Below are positions 45,001 to 60,000 of a DNA stretch of 64,000 nt, piece by piece (position 1 is the first letter of the stretch; each line of letters starts with the position of its first letter). This DNA comes from Anarhynchus alexandrinus (taxonomy: Eukaryota; Chordata; Aves; Charadriiformes; Charadriidae): contig VUYV01000325.1 in assembly GCA_008711295.1 (NCBI GenBank), forward strand, positions 107,655 through 171,654, in the 5' to 3' direction. Made by a program: the position numbers and the translations under genes. The notes beneath the pieces were generated by a model. That model ran no database searches. It was not told the DNA's origin and saw only the letters and a program-made list of their open reading frames with translations.

Positions 45001-48000
45001 GCCTTCGTTTCTGGGTAATCCTAAAATAGCCACAGAATTATCAAGAGTAAGAGCTGTGCAGGAAGCGCTGCCCATCTGCTGTAGGGCAGACAGCGGCGGT
45101 GTCGCGCAGCAGCGCCGGTACCCGCAGCTGGCAGGAGGCTGTCCGCGCCTGGTGGCACTGCCTGGCGAGGAGCCCTTTCTCCTGCCGCCTTTGGGACCCC
45201 CGGTCGGTATTTGACGAGTACAAAAACTTTACACATCGCACCTCGCCATCTCTGTTGCTGTTTGCCTTTGCTTTAGGGCATCGGTGCGCCTGCACCGGAG
45301 GCTTCGGAGTAGAGACTGTCCGCTCGGGTGCCAAACGAGACCTGTCTGGGAAGAAGAAGAAAGGAATGTGTCCTGATGGTTTTAAACACCGCAAACCCGT
45401 AACTTTTGATGGCAACCCGGCAGGCGTCTGCCCCAGCTCTTGGCCTGAAGCCCGTAGGACCAGCGCAGGCAGGCTCAGCTGTTCGTGATTTTATGTCAGG
45501 CAGGGCTAAGTGACTTTTAAAAATCTTTGGCTGCCTTTCTGCCTTGTAGTAGGAAATTGGCCCTTAACTGGAAATGAACAGCGATGTCTCCTCGTATCAG
45601 GCACTGCGGCTCTCCTGGCAGCCGCGCTGCGGTGTTATCGCGCTCGTTTGGGTATCTGGGAGCTGGGGCTGGCCGTGTGCTGGCAAACCCGGCCCTTGTG
45701 AAGAGCCACAACACCGAGTGGTGTTGGCGCTGAGACAGACCCGTTGGTCTGTCTGTCTGTCCCTCTGGGACAGAGGCACGTCTCCAGCAGGACCTGCGCG
45801 CTGGAGTTTGGTGTTTGGAAGTATGTTGCTCTTCAGTAAACAGCAGACAAAGTTTTTCTGCTTTGAAAAAGTTTGGAAGTGGTGTTTGATGTGGAAGGGG
45901 AGCGGAGGTGCTGTGATGGAGTCAGGGAAGGTGCCGTGATCTGTGCCAGGGCTAAGGGCGTATCGGCTGTCGGTTCTTGCCACCTGAAGTTTGAAAAACC
46001 ATTGATGGCGGGAGGGAATCGAAGGGTCTTTCTGAGCTGGAGTGCGTGTGACTCAAACCAACACCATCACTGGGTTGGCAAAAATCAAACAACGGTAAGC
46101 TGTCTCACTGCCGGCACCGGGAAAAGAGAAGGGCAGAGCCTGATCCTCGTCACTGAAGCACGGTCCCCTCTTGTCCAGCGCGAGGCGTGCCCTTGGGAAA
46201 AGGATGGGTAGATTTGCCGAGGTTTATCTAGATGCAAATCCAGATGACACCAGCGCTCCTTCCTGCTCCTGGCAGCCTCGTTTGTGCAGAGCCTGGCACG
46301 AGGAGACTAATTTTATCCAAAGCCTCCAGGTATTGCTGCGCTATAAATTGCAATGGAACAGCTGTGTCGTTACCAGGTGTAGCTGCTACTCTGTGGGCTT
46401 CTGGGCGTGAATGAGATACCCGAGTCCTTTGGGTGTTAGGCTGAGGGCTCTTCACCCCTCAGCAGTCTTTTTAATCTAATACAAAGTTGAGGTGACTGCT
46501 GTCTTGTGCAACACCCCTCTTTCTTCCGCCCCTGTACGCAGAGATGTGCGCAGCCGGAGTTAGTCCGGAACGTGTACCAGTGCCTCTGTCCGGTCAGGGG
46601 TTTTCCTACGTTTCCAAGAAACAGATTTTAGAACAGCTGCTCAGAGCATGTTCTCATTTACAAGTTAATTTCGAAGTTTTGTGGAGCATGAAGTAACAGA
46701 GCTGCTCATTTAATAGCAAGAAATTAAAACTTCCTGGATGAGTAGGTGTGAGAAAAGCGCTCGCTGGTCTCCTCATCCCGACGTCTCTAATTGTGGTCAT
46801 TTCTCCATTTCAGGATTCTTCATACCTCGATGAGCTCTCCAACAACAACTCCCTCTTCTCGTCCCCTGCGGATTCCCTCTCTGACATTGCGGATCCTAAG
46901 AACTTCTTGCCCAACGACAGCCTGAACCACGTGCCAACACTATGGGATGTAAACACGCCGCAGCAGAACCAAATAGAGGTACGGGCTGCTCCTCTTCCAT
47001 CCTCCCATCAGACAATAAATACCTCAGGCTCCATCTCGTGGTGTTTTCACTGAGGAATTAAGAATCCAACCCGATTCCCTACAGGGGTGAAGTTGCAGTA
47101 TTGATGATGTTTTGCTATTACCAACTTCACCTGAGGAGGGAAAGGGTGATGTGATTACGTGTACTTTAGTCTCCTGGAAGCAGGAGAGAACTCAGACATC
47201 CTCAGAGGGATACGTGCGCTCCTTCAGAGTGTGGGGCAGGCACTAGCTCGCTCTTCTGGCAGGTGGGCGCCTCCTGAGGAAGACGCATCCCTAAAACGTT
47301 CAGCGGGTCCCGAGTGGCCTGCGACGGGCGCTCAGGGGTGCTGAGGGGACGGACTCAAGGAACGACACCGTGATGTAGATCATTAACTGTCCCCAGCAGC
47401 AGCAGCAGCCCCCGTTTGTTTATTCTCCATGGCAAATATTTTAGTAATAATGACTAAAAAACAAACTGTCTCAACTTAAGACTAACCATTTGTGTTTACT
47501 TTGGGAGTCCAAGTCCCTGCAAGCTTTTACATCTCCGAGTTTTCCTGGGCGTGTGATCTCCCGGCAGTCCCACAGCAACATGTGGTTCTGTGCGTTTTAC
47601 CAGCCTTCTGCCATCTGTTTTCCCTCATCTGGTGGGACTGATTACTCACTGTTGCACAACCCGGTATCACTCGCTACGGGCAGCCACCGGCTTTGGGTCT
47701 TGGTATCACGCACGTCTGCCCGCTGGGTCCCTCGGTCTCGGCTCTCCGCGGGTGCCCGGCCCTGCGGTACGTTTCCTTTGGGGGTCATTCTCTTACAAAG
47801 ATTGTGGGGGAAAAACACTCAACGTGAGTGCCCCAGCACGCAGCCTGGCATGCCCGTGCTTTAGTCACTGTTGTATTTTGAGGTTCTGCCGTGTTTTTAG
47901 AGGCTGCATTTTGCAGTTAGTAGTGTGTCTGGCTGTATTTCCGTGGTGAACGCTGGCTGTTTGTCGCAGCTTGGAAATAAGAGTCTTGGCAGCCGTTCTG

Positions 48001-51000
48001 CTTTGAGGCGCTGCTGCGGTGGCTCGGTGACAGGTTGGGCATTGAAGGAGCGTGGCTTGGTGGCGATGGTCCCGACCTGGGGCGTGGGGAATCGAAGCTC
48101 CTGTCTGCCTTAGACTTTCTGTGAGATCTCAGGCCAATCACGCAGGTCCCAAATCAGACACTTGAGCTGAAATCGGTGAGATTGGATCACCTTTGTAGAC
48201 CTTTGCAGTGTCTGTTTGGCCCTCAGCGTGTCTGTAATTGGGGGCAGAGAATAGCGCTGCCCCCCGTCCCGGGGAGAGCGAGGGCCACGCAGCACGGGCT
48301 GCACAGCCGACCCACGCGCAGCCTGGGAACTTCGGAGCCGTTTGAACTTGGAGTCTGAGAGGGTTGGCAGGGAGAGCGCTGAACTATTCGAACCAAAGAA
48401 ATGGCTGAAGATGTCACAGGCTTGTAAACGGGATGAGGAGAAATAGCTGGAGAACAGACACATCCCCAGGGCAGAGAGGCACGTGCCTTATCATTCCTAG
48501 TCTGTTATTGTTCTTTTTTTTACTCAGTAGCCTAAATCACTGTGGAAGTAGTTCTGCGGTGTCCTGTTTCTGAGCATGTGAACTCTGGTGGAGATACTCA
48601 AGGGCTTGTTGTTTTGTGTCTGGAGTACAGGGCAAAAACCTTACTGGGAAAAGCTGTTCTAAATCCAGCGTAAAGAATGCAAGTGAGAAACAAATATGTG
48701 TCATGGAAGTGTGAGACGAACTTGTCTGACCGTAGCGGAGCAGCCGTCTCGGCCTCGTTGCGTGCGGTTCTTCACATCCCCCTGCGCCGCTCGTTGTCCT
48801 GCAGAGCACTTGGGTTCAGATAAGGCCGATTAACTCCTTGGAATTCCAATTATAAACGACTTCCTTCTGAAAAAAATCTCTAGCTATTTTAAACATTATC
48901 TTATCTGTGTTTTCTGAATACAGAGGTTGTTGGGGGTGGGGTTTTTTGGTTGCTTTTTTGGTTTTTTTTGTTTCTTCACTGAGTTTGACGTTTCCTGAGG
49001 AGGTGTCAGTTAAGTACATGCCAGTCCGGAGATTTCAGTTTCATTTTTGCATGGGAGGTGGTAGCTCACAGGACACGCGGTAAATGGATTGTCAGGTTGA
49101 CTCATGATTGGCAACTGGTTTACTACCTGAATTTCAAACTTTTGTTGTTGTTAAAGGAGGCAAACAAGTGATCTGTTTCAAAATCTCAGGGCAGTGCTGA
49201 AGAACAGGTTCCTTACTGTAACGTTCAGTACAGGACAGAGACTTTGCCAATATACCAATATACCAGCAATTTAGACAATCTTTCCCTGTCCCTCCCCACA
49301 TCATTACACCACCATAATTTCCCATAAAATTGCAGGAATTTTGGCTTTTGAGTAGCCAGAGCGGTTACTAAGCTACAGTACAGAACTGAACGCCGGTCAG
49401 GTTGCACCGCGCGAACCCGGCAGATGCAGTCCCGGTCTGCTCCGATGCAGCACATCCCGTCAGCCGTGGCTGCGCAGGCGGCTCTGCCCAGCACCGACGG
49501 CGAGCCCGGCGCTCCGCTCCCAGGACAGTGGTTTTTCCAGAATTTCGGTGTCAGAGATTCAGGCGGACCAGTATGATACAGCTCTGATACTGGGACACCT
49601 CCTGAGCGAAGCTGGGTGCAGCCTGCCCGTGAGACCCACCCGTGGAGCGCAGGCACAGGAACGGCCTCGTACCTTGTCCTCTTTAAAAAAAAATAAATCA
49701 TGAACTGTCTTCTGTCGTGTAGCAGTTTGGAGATACGGCGTGGAAAAGACTATCCCCGTATTTCAGCTTTCCCCCTTCTTTCTCTCAGCTGTCACTGGCA
49801 CTGGGAAATGGGTTTACAGAAAGGGGGACAGAGCCAAATTGGGGAAGAGCATCGCAGTGAGACTGCGCAGCGCTGCGCATTTCCAGCTGGGTAAGAAACC
49901 CGTGTCGCAAGTGCCCAGAGCGGAGGCTTTCGGCGGAGCGTTTGTGATTGAGCAGGAGGCGGCGGGAGGCAGAGCTGCCTTCGCGTGCCTGTGCGGGGAG
50001 AGCTGTTATCCATCGAGAGGGACGTGGGTAAGGTGTTGGCTCTGTTCGTTGTGTCAGGAATGGACGCGGAGGGAAGAGCTACTGCTACACTGTTAAGTAT
50101 TTGCAGGAGTTAGCAGACAAAACACACTGGCTTCGTTCGTAATGAAGTTGTGAAATACCTTTCAAAAATAGTTCATTGTGTTTTCTCACAACCATCTCAC
50201 CAGTTTACAGTGTTTTTAAGATGGGGGAGGCAAAGCCCTGCCTCTGAAGCCTGCAGCTAGAGTTTTGGTGAGCTGCTGATGCAGTTTTTTCTAAGTCGTT
50301 CACAGCACTTTAAAACTGTGAACACCCTTCTCCGAGCTCCATCCATAGGGGAGGAATTTGTGCAGAGGGGAGTTGCCTTGTCAGCCAGATGTGACTGTTT
50401 CCTTCCCCGTGGAAGTCACGGCAAGACGGGGCAAAACGCAGAATAATGCAAAGAGGGAAAAAATGGAGTAAGACCGAATCTTTGATTGTGCAGTTGTCAG
50501 TGGCTTTACTGAAGGAGTCCCTGTCCTGTTTGCATCGCAGTGCTCTCGTGCATGCTGTGTGTGCCTCTGCTGTTGATGTTTTTAGACGTGTAGCATAGAG
50601 GAAGGAGAAAATCAAACTGGGAAGTGAGCGAGAGTAGAGGAAGGAAGGAATTGTACAAGCTCGGTCTGGGGCAAGGTAGAACCTCACCCACTGGAGCTGC
50701 TGGTCCCACCTGGACCGGACCCCACAGCACGTTCTCAGCTATGGGGTTAGTTTTCCAGTGCTCCAAACGACCAAGGTTTCTGTCGCTTCCATTGCGGTAC
50801 CTGAGGTGAAATGCTGTGTGCCAAAGCCCCGTTGCTGAATTGGGATAGTGGGGATTTATACTTTGGAGACTGTGTGATGCAAAACCAGACCTGCATTACC
50901 TTTCCACTGCTAGAACTGAGAGAAGCAAGTGCCGCCGCTCCAGCAGATCGAGGCCTTTCTCTTGCCTGGGAAGAAACTCTTACACTGAGCTCAGATTTGT

Positions 51001-54000
51001 AGGTGGAGATGTTTCACCTGCTCTCCAGATTTGTTGGCACTGAAAATAGCTCTTCCGTCCAGCTTCCTTCTGGTAATTCTGACTCAGGCTTCCAGTAATG
51101 GAGGGTGTTTTTTTCTTTCTTCTTCTTTTTTTTTTTTTTTAATTTTTTAAAAAAGGAAATAATTGGCGTGTTTATGCTTAAGAACTTCCCATCTTTCACT
51201 TCTGCTGGTGGAGCATGGGTGTCTCTGCAAGTCTGGCACTCTTTGCAGGCTATAAACTTGAAGTAGTGCTGCTTCTGGAGTTGTTGATTGCTTTGGATGC
51301 CATGAGCTGCTGGCTTGACCTTGCTCGCTGTCGGGAAATTCCAAAGTGATTTTGTTTGAGTGGGGGCAGACAAAGGATCTCCTCGATTGTGCCTTCCCAG
51401 CGAGGAGTGTCTTGGGAGCTCTCTGGGCTGGCTGCGGTGCGGCGGGCTGGATGGTCCAGAGCCGTCATTAACTCCGAGACGGCAGTTGGCGCCTGGAGAG
51501 ACCCGGCCAGCCCCTCCGGCAGCCCGACCCCCCGTCCCTGCCCTGCTGGGGTCTCGCTGCGGGGTGAGCTCCTGGGCCTCGTGGCTGGGCTCTGCAGAGG
51601 AGGTCCTCACCAGTGGTCCCGGTCTCTGCAGGGGTGGGGTGAGCCTGGGGGGCGGCTGGAAGCCTGCGGGCTTCGGTGGTCTCGGGCAAAGCTCGGGACA
51701 GCTGTTAAACGGTGCTGACCCACCGGTTGTGTTCAGGAGCAGTTAGGTAATTACTTCGAACAGTGCTTTTAATGTTAAAAACAAAATTGCAGAATTGTTA
51801 AGTAAATGCAAAGCTTGCCTCAAGGGCAGTTTCTAAGAAGACGTAAAGTGTTGGTGTTCTGATTTAACACTTGGTCTTTTCCCACTGATGGCTTTTGGTT
51901 CCAATTTTGTTCAGTCTTACCCCATTCTCCCTGTTTGGATCTCCTCGGCTGTACTCCAGTGTCCCCTTCTGGTCCCCAAAGTGATGCTGTTTCTCTTCCA
52001 TTAGCAAATCCAACCCAGAGCTCTCAGTTGGACTCACCAGTTCAGGGTAAAACACATGATCCCACAATGAGAATCTACACAGCTCCTTTTAACGAGGACC
52101 TGTCTTGTTGGGAACGGCAGAGCAGTTTTGTACAGGGCTCCTTTCAAAACAAATGGGAAAACGGCGACTGACGTAACTGCTCCAGTGCAGAGCAAGTTCA
52201 GCATTCCCATAATAAACTTCGCTCAGGGACTGCTGGCTTGTGAGAGCCCTTTGAGAGTGGCAGTGTTTGCACCGGTCATCTGTTAGTGCCAGTGGGAGGC
52301 GTATGAAAGGTGGGCTTATGCCTGAGATCTCCTGTGTAAAGGCAAAACGTGCCATTTTGGGATAACCCATCTTAACGCTGTGTAGTTTGGCAGAAAGACT
52401 CCTGTCCTGCAGGTGTGGGAGGACATGTGTCCCCGCGGGCTTTCATCACACGAGGGCACACGCACAAAACGTTCACACTTCTTGCAAGAATATATTTACC
52501 TTGGTCAGTTATTCCCTGTGTGTATGTCAAAAAAGGCATGCGTGGCATTTGCAAGGTTTATTAGTTTCCAGAATTATTGCCCAGGGCTTTTCTTCACAGA
52601 CAGAAAGTATTAAAGTCCACTGACAACATCAGAGTGTGAGATCTGAGTACAGCGCAGGTATCTCTACTGTTGTCGTATCTTCATACTTGTAGGGGTTGGA
52701 GGGCTGAGGGCTGAGGCTGCTTTCTCACCTGCACCCTTTTCTTCCAGCTGTTCTCACCCAGCAGATCGTTCACTGGCTTAAACAGTTCCAATGACCACGG
52801 TCCTGCTGGCCCCAACACCCCACTCCTCATAAGCTACCAGGTGAGAGCGATGGTCGGCTTCAGTAGGGTCGGACACGGGGGTCTTAACTTGGTGGCACCG
52901 CAGCGTGGAGGGGAGCAGTGCTGACTGTTTTCCCTTCAGAGGGAGCGAGACAAGAAAATCAGACCTATGCCTGCCACTGCCCTTTCCCAGAAGTGTCTTA
53001 TATTTCCCCTGGTGGAACTTCGCCATGTTAAAGAATGATTGGGGCTTTCACGACTTTGCTTTGTGCTGCTGAGTACCGCGCTGAGTTTAAAGCTGGTCCG
53101 TGTCCCTCTCTCAGGGCCAGATTAGAGCACAGCTGGGCAGAATTCGCGCTAGCCCACAGCCCATCTGAAAAGTGATGTAAACATCTTTCCCTAATTTGGT
53201 GTGGACCAGGCGCTGAAAGGAGCTCTTAAAGCACTCGCTGAGCCCCCGGGGTGGGCTCTCGCAGATGGTTTTCTTGTGTTGCTGTAGTCTATAAAGGAGA
53301 TTAATTGTACTGGAAGGGTGTGTGAATTTGCATAGAGCTGGTTTAAATGGTAGTCTCTGGCACTGCGTAGCGCTGCGTGTGTCCATAGTTCAGTGAGAAC
53401 ATTAACATTTGGTCAATGGTGCGTTTCCTTTCAGTCTCAGGCTCCTGCAGAGGAGGAGGATGAAGGTGAGGAGGAAGAAACAGAAGAGTTGGGGCAAACA
53501 GAGACCTACGCGGAATATGTACCTTCAAAGTGTGAGTGTCTTGCCATCGCATGAGTGTGGGAGGTTCTCTTAACTCCATTGTGGACCAACCTAATTAGCT
53601 GCTCCCTTATTTTCCTGCAAGCAGTATATGGTGCTTGCCGTGGCACATCCCAGGCTTGAGATTTTCTAGAAAAGCTTTACCAGTGTGCTGGTCCTTTGTT
53701 GGTGCTCCGCTAATTTAACAGAACACTTTTCCTTGCTTGCTTTGGGGGGGGCATGACTTGGTTTTGGCAATCTGAAATTTGAGTGGAACACAAGAGCGAA
53801 GAGCAGGCGTCGCGCTTGTCTCTTCTGTTCCTGAGCAGAAGGCGATAGGCTATTAATACGAGGTTTGCAGTCCTTTTTGACTTGCTCCGTGAGAGCGAAG
53901 AACTTGAGTTATCTGTTTTTCGTGTTGTCATTTAGCCAAGATTGGGAAGCACCACCCTGACCTCGTGGTTGAAACGAGCACTCTGTCCAGCGTCCCCCCA

Positions 54001-57000
54001 CCCGACATCACCTACAGCCTGTCCCTGCCACGCTCCGTTGCCGACAAAGGGTCACTCTCTGCACTACAGCTGGAAGCCATCATTTATGCCTGCCAGGTAC
54101 GGGGCTCCACCTTGCCCAGCTTGCGGGTCCTACACTAGAAAGAAACTGCCTTTTGTATGGACAAAATGTATGTTCAGGTGTGTTTCAAAATAACCTGTAA
54201 TACAGGTGATGAAACTTCGGAAGCTTTGGCATATGGCATTTTAGATGCCTTTTGAAAGGATTATTGGAAGCCGGGGACTTCTGTGGGATCTGTTTCCCAA
54301 AAGTTTTGAGTTTTGTTGCAGAAGGGAGTGCTTTACATTTTGGGGGCCTGGGGACTTTTTCCGTGAGCTGCCACTTGTGAGCTTGGCTGTGACACCTGAC
54401 CGTTTCTGCCATTTATCTGGGCAGGAAACTCACTTGCATCGATGGGATATATGAAAGGGTTAAGTGGCGCTCTTATAAGCTCACATCAAAGCTGTTAGCA
54501 AAGGCAAATCTCGTTTGATTTCCAGTTCTGTTCTTGATTTTGCAGCAACATGAAGTTTTGTTACCCAATGGGCAGCGAGCTGGGTTCCTCATTGGGGACG
54601 GTGCTGGAGTTGGAAAGGGCAGGACAGTTGCGGGCATCATCTTTGAAAATTATCTTAAAGGGAGGAAAAAAGCTCTGTGGTAAGTTGTTGTGGTTTTTTT
54701 CTCTTTTCCCGTAAGACCTTGGAGTTAGTTTGGATCTGGGAGTAAGGAATTCCTTAGTGCTGATGTTGGCTTTATAGTTGACTCATGCTGTGGCCTTGGG
54801 TAAGTCGTTTCCACCTCTTTGTGCCTGTGAAATGGGAATATTTCCCCTGCAGCAGTGATGGAGAATGAGTCACTATGAAATAGCAGATTGTGCGCTGCTC
54901 GGAGCGCAGTGTCACGCCTATCCCCGCTCTCTTTGAACTCGCTGGAAGGGTATTCGTGGACTTCCCGGGTGCAGACTCGAGCCCCCAGAGCAGGGGGTTT
55001 ACTGCAGAGCACACACAGCTTGTCCCGAGTGGCAGAGTCTGCCGTAGGATCGTGCGTTGCGGTGCGTGGGCAGTTGGAAATGTGACAGTTTTGCACACCT
55101 ACTGTTGCTTTAGTCAGAGCTATTAATCACTGCGCGTGCCCCGACTGTCTCCTCAGCAGATAACCAGACCCACATCTTGCTCTGCAGGTTCAGCGTCTCC
55201 AATGATCTCAAGTACGATGCTGAGAGAGACCTGAAGGACATTGAAGCCTCCCACATTCCTGTGCACGCTTTGAACAAGGTAGGGAGAGAAGTTGTAATGG
55301 TGTTCTGGGAAATCAGCCTGCAGTAGCAGTTAGATGGATCCGCCTTCGCGTGTAAAGCAGCAGTCGCTTCTGCCTCCACGCGGCTGGTGGCACAGGCAGC
55401 AGCAGGCAGCGAGCTGCCTTTGCCGATCCCTTCTCTCGGCGTGCTCTTCCCACTCTGCGCTCTCGCTATTTTTACACGCTCGGCAGAGCTGCACGGGGAG
55501 CACAGAGCTGTTCCCTGCAGGGAGTGAGAGGTCTCTCCAGGCAAGTGCAAAGTTCCGCAGGACTTGAACCTTTCTCACCGTTCCTGAAGAGTCCTGCGGA
55601 GGGAACGGCTCCTGTGGGATGGGGCCGTGCTCTGCTCTCCCGCGCTGACATTTCCCAGCGCTGATTTCACAGCACTGCTTTTCAGAGCGTGCGAGTAAGG
55701 AGCACATATGAATGCACAGATCGGTGCCTGGCAGGGAGCTGCAGACACACGGTGCCGTGGCTGAGCACGGGGCATTTCCCCCACAGCTGAGCGAATCAGA
55801 GGATTTTCAGACTTTTTTTCCAGTTATTCGGTGATGGGGATGAAGTATTTCTCAAAAGGAACAACCAGCAGTTGTGTCGTGGCTGTTCACAGGCGTCTTC
55901 GTGGCCTGTGCGTTAGTCTCTGGTGCAGCGCATCAGCCTTGTCCGGGCGTGTGTTCGCCGCACCGCTGGTCAGTTCACTGAAACGCTCTCCTCTGGTTTT
56001 TAATGGTGTTGAACAACCAGCTCGTACGAAGTCAATGGAAACCACATGTGTTTGACACCTCTGAATGCACTCTATTAAGAGAATGAAAGGGATGTTTGTT
56101 TTCAGACCAAAAAGGCTTTAAATGGAACTTTCTTCAGATTGGGACCGTGGGTTTTTCCCCCGACTTTATTTCATTACAGGTGGGACCCATGGCAGTAAGA
56201 CAGATCAATCAACAATCTCACCTGGTCAAAGAGAAAATTATTTTCTAGAAGTAATTAAACCAGATGGGAGGGTTCAAAACAATTAAACGTTCTAAACTGT
56301 TGCTTAAAAAAATGAAGCAACTTCAGTTGGCCAGAAAATCGAAGTCGTAGCGTGGTCTCCACATTTCACTGCGTGCACCCAGATGTGCTGACACATTGGC
56401 TAGTGGAACTTGTCCAGACATTTAAAGTCCCTGTCATCGCCACGTCTCCGTGCCAAATAGAAGTGCTAAAGACGTCAGCTACCAACAGTCTTTTGTCTGT
56501 TCTGCTCTCAGATTGGGTTTTGTTGTTGGAGGCAGGAGCCTGTGTCCTGCACAGTCACAGCACAATCGGCGGTATTGACTGTGGGCAAAGAATGGGCGCG
56601 ACGTGCTGGGGACAAGCGTGGTGAGCGCGTGTGCTCTGGTTCTTCCTTTCTGCAGATTAAATATGGTGACACAGCTACCTCAGAAGGAGTCCTCTTTGCC
56701 ACTTACTCCGCGCTGATTGGTGAAAGCCAGGCGGGCGGGCAGCACAGGACACGCTTAAAACAGATTTTGGAGTGGTGCAGGGAAAATTTTGATGGAGTTG
56801 TATCCTTTTTTAAAAAAAAAATTGAGAGAGTGAGAAGAATTGCATGCTTATGATTGTACTTCACCAAGGAACGAAGAGCTTGGGGCCATCTGAAGTCACT
56901 GGGAGCAGCTGTGCCGAGCAGCCCGGTGCCTGCGGTAGATATTTAAATGCTGTGAGCACATGCAGTCCCCCACGCTCCTCTCTCCTCCTCCACAGGCTGC

Positions 57001-60000
57001 CGCGCTCATGGGAGGAGGGAAAGAATGCAGCTGGGATCAACCTTTTCAGCATTCTTCTCCCTCAGCAATACATGACAAGACACACCTTGGAAGTGACGGG
57101 AGAGGGAGGGGGAGATGACTTTGGGCTCTGAGGAGCGGAGGACTGGGCGAAACCAACAGGTCTCATGCAGCGCAGGGAATGAGTCAGTCCTGTTGATACT
57201 GGGACTGGTTGTTCAGTTGGTTGGAGGAGGCTGGGTTGTATTTTCTGTCTGCTGCCATCCTCGTGATGAAAATAGATCCTTTCTCCTTAACTGACATTCC
57301 CCTCCAGATTGTGTTTGATGAATGCCACAAAGCCAAAAACGCCAGCTCTACTAAAATGGGCAAAGCAGTGCTGGACCTTCAGAACAAACTGCCTCAAGCA
57401 AGAGTCGTTTATGCCAGTGCCACAGGTGAGCTTCTCTTGGCATCACGTGGGCACCAGGCGTAAAGAGTTGCCGCTCACCTGTGTGGTCTGAAGGACGCCC
57501 TTGAGATGTGAGCGCGTACACTGAGAGTACACGTTGGTGCAAGAAGAGACGAATGGCACTGCAGCGCTCGAGCCTAGAGCGCTCAGATTTGCCCCGAGCC
57601 CCATCGCTGCCATTACTCCTGACTTTTTGGCAAGTCAGACGAATTCCTCTCCAGTTGAACTGGTCCCTGGCCAGCTCTTCAGTTGTGAGACAGTGCTTGC
57701 CCACTTAGTGTGTGGAGGGCCATGTTCGGGAGGGCCCGTGGCTCTCCGAAGGCACCAGGGCAGATTACCGTCCGCTTAGGAGTTCGCTTTACTTGAGTCA
57801 AAACTATTCACAACTGCTGTGGTTTTGCTAACAGTGAATTCTGTTCAAACAGGTGCCTCTGAGCCAAAAAACATGATTTACATGAGCCGCCTGGGGATTT
57901 GGGGGCAGGGCACCCCTTTCAGAGCCTTTGATGAGTTCCTGCATGCAATTGAAAAGAGGTAAGTCACGTCCAGCGTCCCTTTTCATGCGGCTTACGTTTG
58001 GTGGCAGGCTTTGTTTGGGAAACGGGTGCCATGAGTGGGGACAGTGTCTGAGGGCAGCTTGAGGCAGGAGAGGTGGTGGTTCTGCAGAGGCACCGATGCT
58101 GCCCTGTGGCAGAGGAAGGGGTTTCACAGCTGTCTTCCTCTCCCAGGGGAGTTGGTGCAATGGAGATCGTGGCAATGGACATGAAGGTCAGTGGAATGTA
58201 CATTGCCAGGCAGCTCAGTTTCACTGGAGTGACCTTCAGAATCGAGGAGATCCCGCTGGATCAGCAGTACAAGATTGTCTATGACAAGGCAGCGAAGTTG
58301 GTGAGCTGGTCCCACTGCCGTGGGGAGACTGATGTTTAACTGCGCTTTGGGCACGGCCGCTTGTTATGTGGGAGGGTTTGAGGACCCTAAACGTGGCCAT
58401 GACCACAGAGCTTGTTTATGAGAAGGAAAAGCTCAGCTTACATAAAAAAAAAACTTATATTTTTTTGCTTCTATTTAAAAGTTCCATATTTGCAAGCCAG
58501 AGCTCGCAACGTCATGCTAATGTGGAAAGGAGAGAATGACCAGACTGTTCTTTCAGCCTAACGCAGCGACATAAATACTGATGTTAAATCAGATTATCAA
58601 ACCCCAGACTGTTCTAATAACCTCCTGCACAGCAGTAATGAAAGAGAAGACTAAGATACTAACTCAGCCTTTCTGGGTATTGTCTGCAGTGGGCAGAGGC
58701 CTTGATGGTGTTCCAGCAGGCGGCCGACTGGATCGGCTTGGAGTCTCGGAAATCCTTGTGGGGTCAGTTCTGGTCGGCTCACCAGCGCTTCTTCAAGTAC
58801 CTCTGCATTGCTGCTAAAGTCCGGCGACTCGTCGAGCTCGCCAAGGAGGAGCTGGCGAAGGATAAGGTGCGGTATCGGAGCCCGCTGCAGGGGCGGCAGC
58901 CACCGGTCTGACGTTACAAGGTTTTTTTTTTGTAGTCTGCCACCAAAGGGAGTTAATTATTGTTCAGCTTGACTTTGAAAGCAATTTCAAACCTCTTTAA
59001 GGCTGAATTTCTCTCCAGATTAACCAGAATGAAGTGCAGCGTCCGGGTTTCTGACATTATTCACAGTAAACGATACTGGGGAGTTAACATGGTCTCATCT
59101 TCCGAGGCATTACCCACTGTTTGTTTTTGGTAGGTGTGGGCAAGCTGATCTGAACCAGTATTTTGGGTCATGTTCGAGCTAGAAGAAGTACCAGATCCTT
59201 CACCTCGAGCACACAGCCCTGTCCTTTCATCCATCTGGATGTGATTTGGAAATTTTAGGCAGAAAGTACCTAGCAAAGCCACTTAGCTTCTGGAATCGGA
59301 GTTGTGCTCTCTGTGGTGCGAGCAGAGGAACGGTTTGGGATGCTGAGATTGGAGGTGGTTCTTGACCAGGAGCTGTGCTACAGGCCCAGCACGTATTTGG
59401 GACAGGGTCCAAGGGACATGTTCCTGGGACAGTGAAATACAATCTCTTGAGCCCATAGCTGTTTGCCGTGACGCCGGCTGCGGTGCCCCCTTCCTGACGC
59501 CTTGCCGTGCTGTCCCTTGTGTTTCCCCGCAGTGTATCGTCATCGGCCTGCAGTCCACCGGGGAGGCTCGCACCAGAGAAGTCCTGGACGAGAACGATGG
59601 GCATCTAAATTGTTTTGTCTCTGCTGCAGAGTGAGTTAAAAATCCCTGGGTTTCTTCTGAGGGGATGCATGGGAGGCTGGAGGCGTGCTGGGGAAAGCCC
59701 TGCCCTGGGGCCACTCACCACTTGCAGTTCTTGAAATGCAGTTTCATAACAGCTCGCCCTGTACGAGCTGTAGATGCAGAGGACACGTAGCTGGGTCCTT
59801 GAGGCACTGTTTCTTCAGCGTGACTTTATGAGCTAGATCCTGGATTTTGAAGTTTCCTGTGGTCCAAACTTGCACGAGCAGCCTGATTCAGCTCTCTGCA
59901 CGTGGAGAAGAATTGTTGGGTGTAGGAGAGCCAGAAATGTGAGCTCCAATGTGGTTTGCGTAGGTCTGACTCTGGAATCCAAACAGGGCTATAGACACTG

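Larger units (their letters stand above)
29332..46813 (+). other. SBNO2: SBNO2 intron 4 (17,482 bp), the longest in the window
   Basis: GTAAGT donor, TTTCAG acceptor, phase 0. It holds CpG-rich blocks at about 39,390-39,780 and 40,200-40,390, a candidate alternative first exon at 40664-40812, a MIR-like SINE fragment near 38,510, a 19-bp tandem duplication at 42665 and several A/T low-complexity tracts. No conserved coding exon of the full-length form is missing, because exon 4 joins exon 5 in phase 0. Confidence 0.8.
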
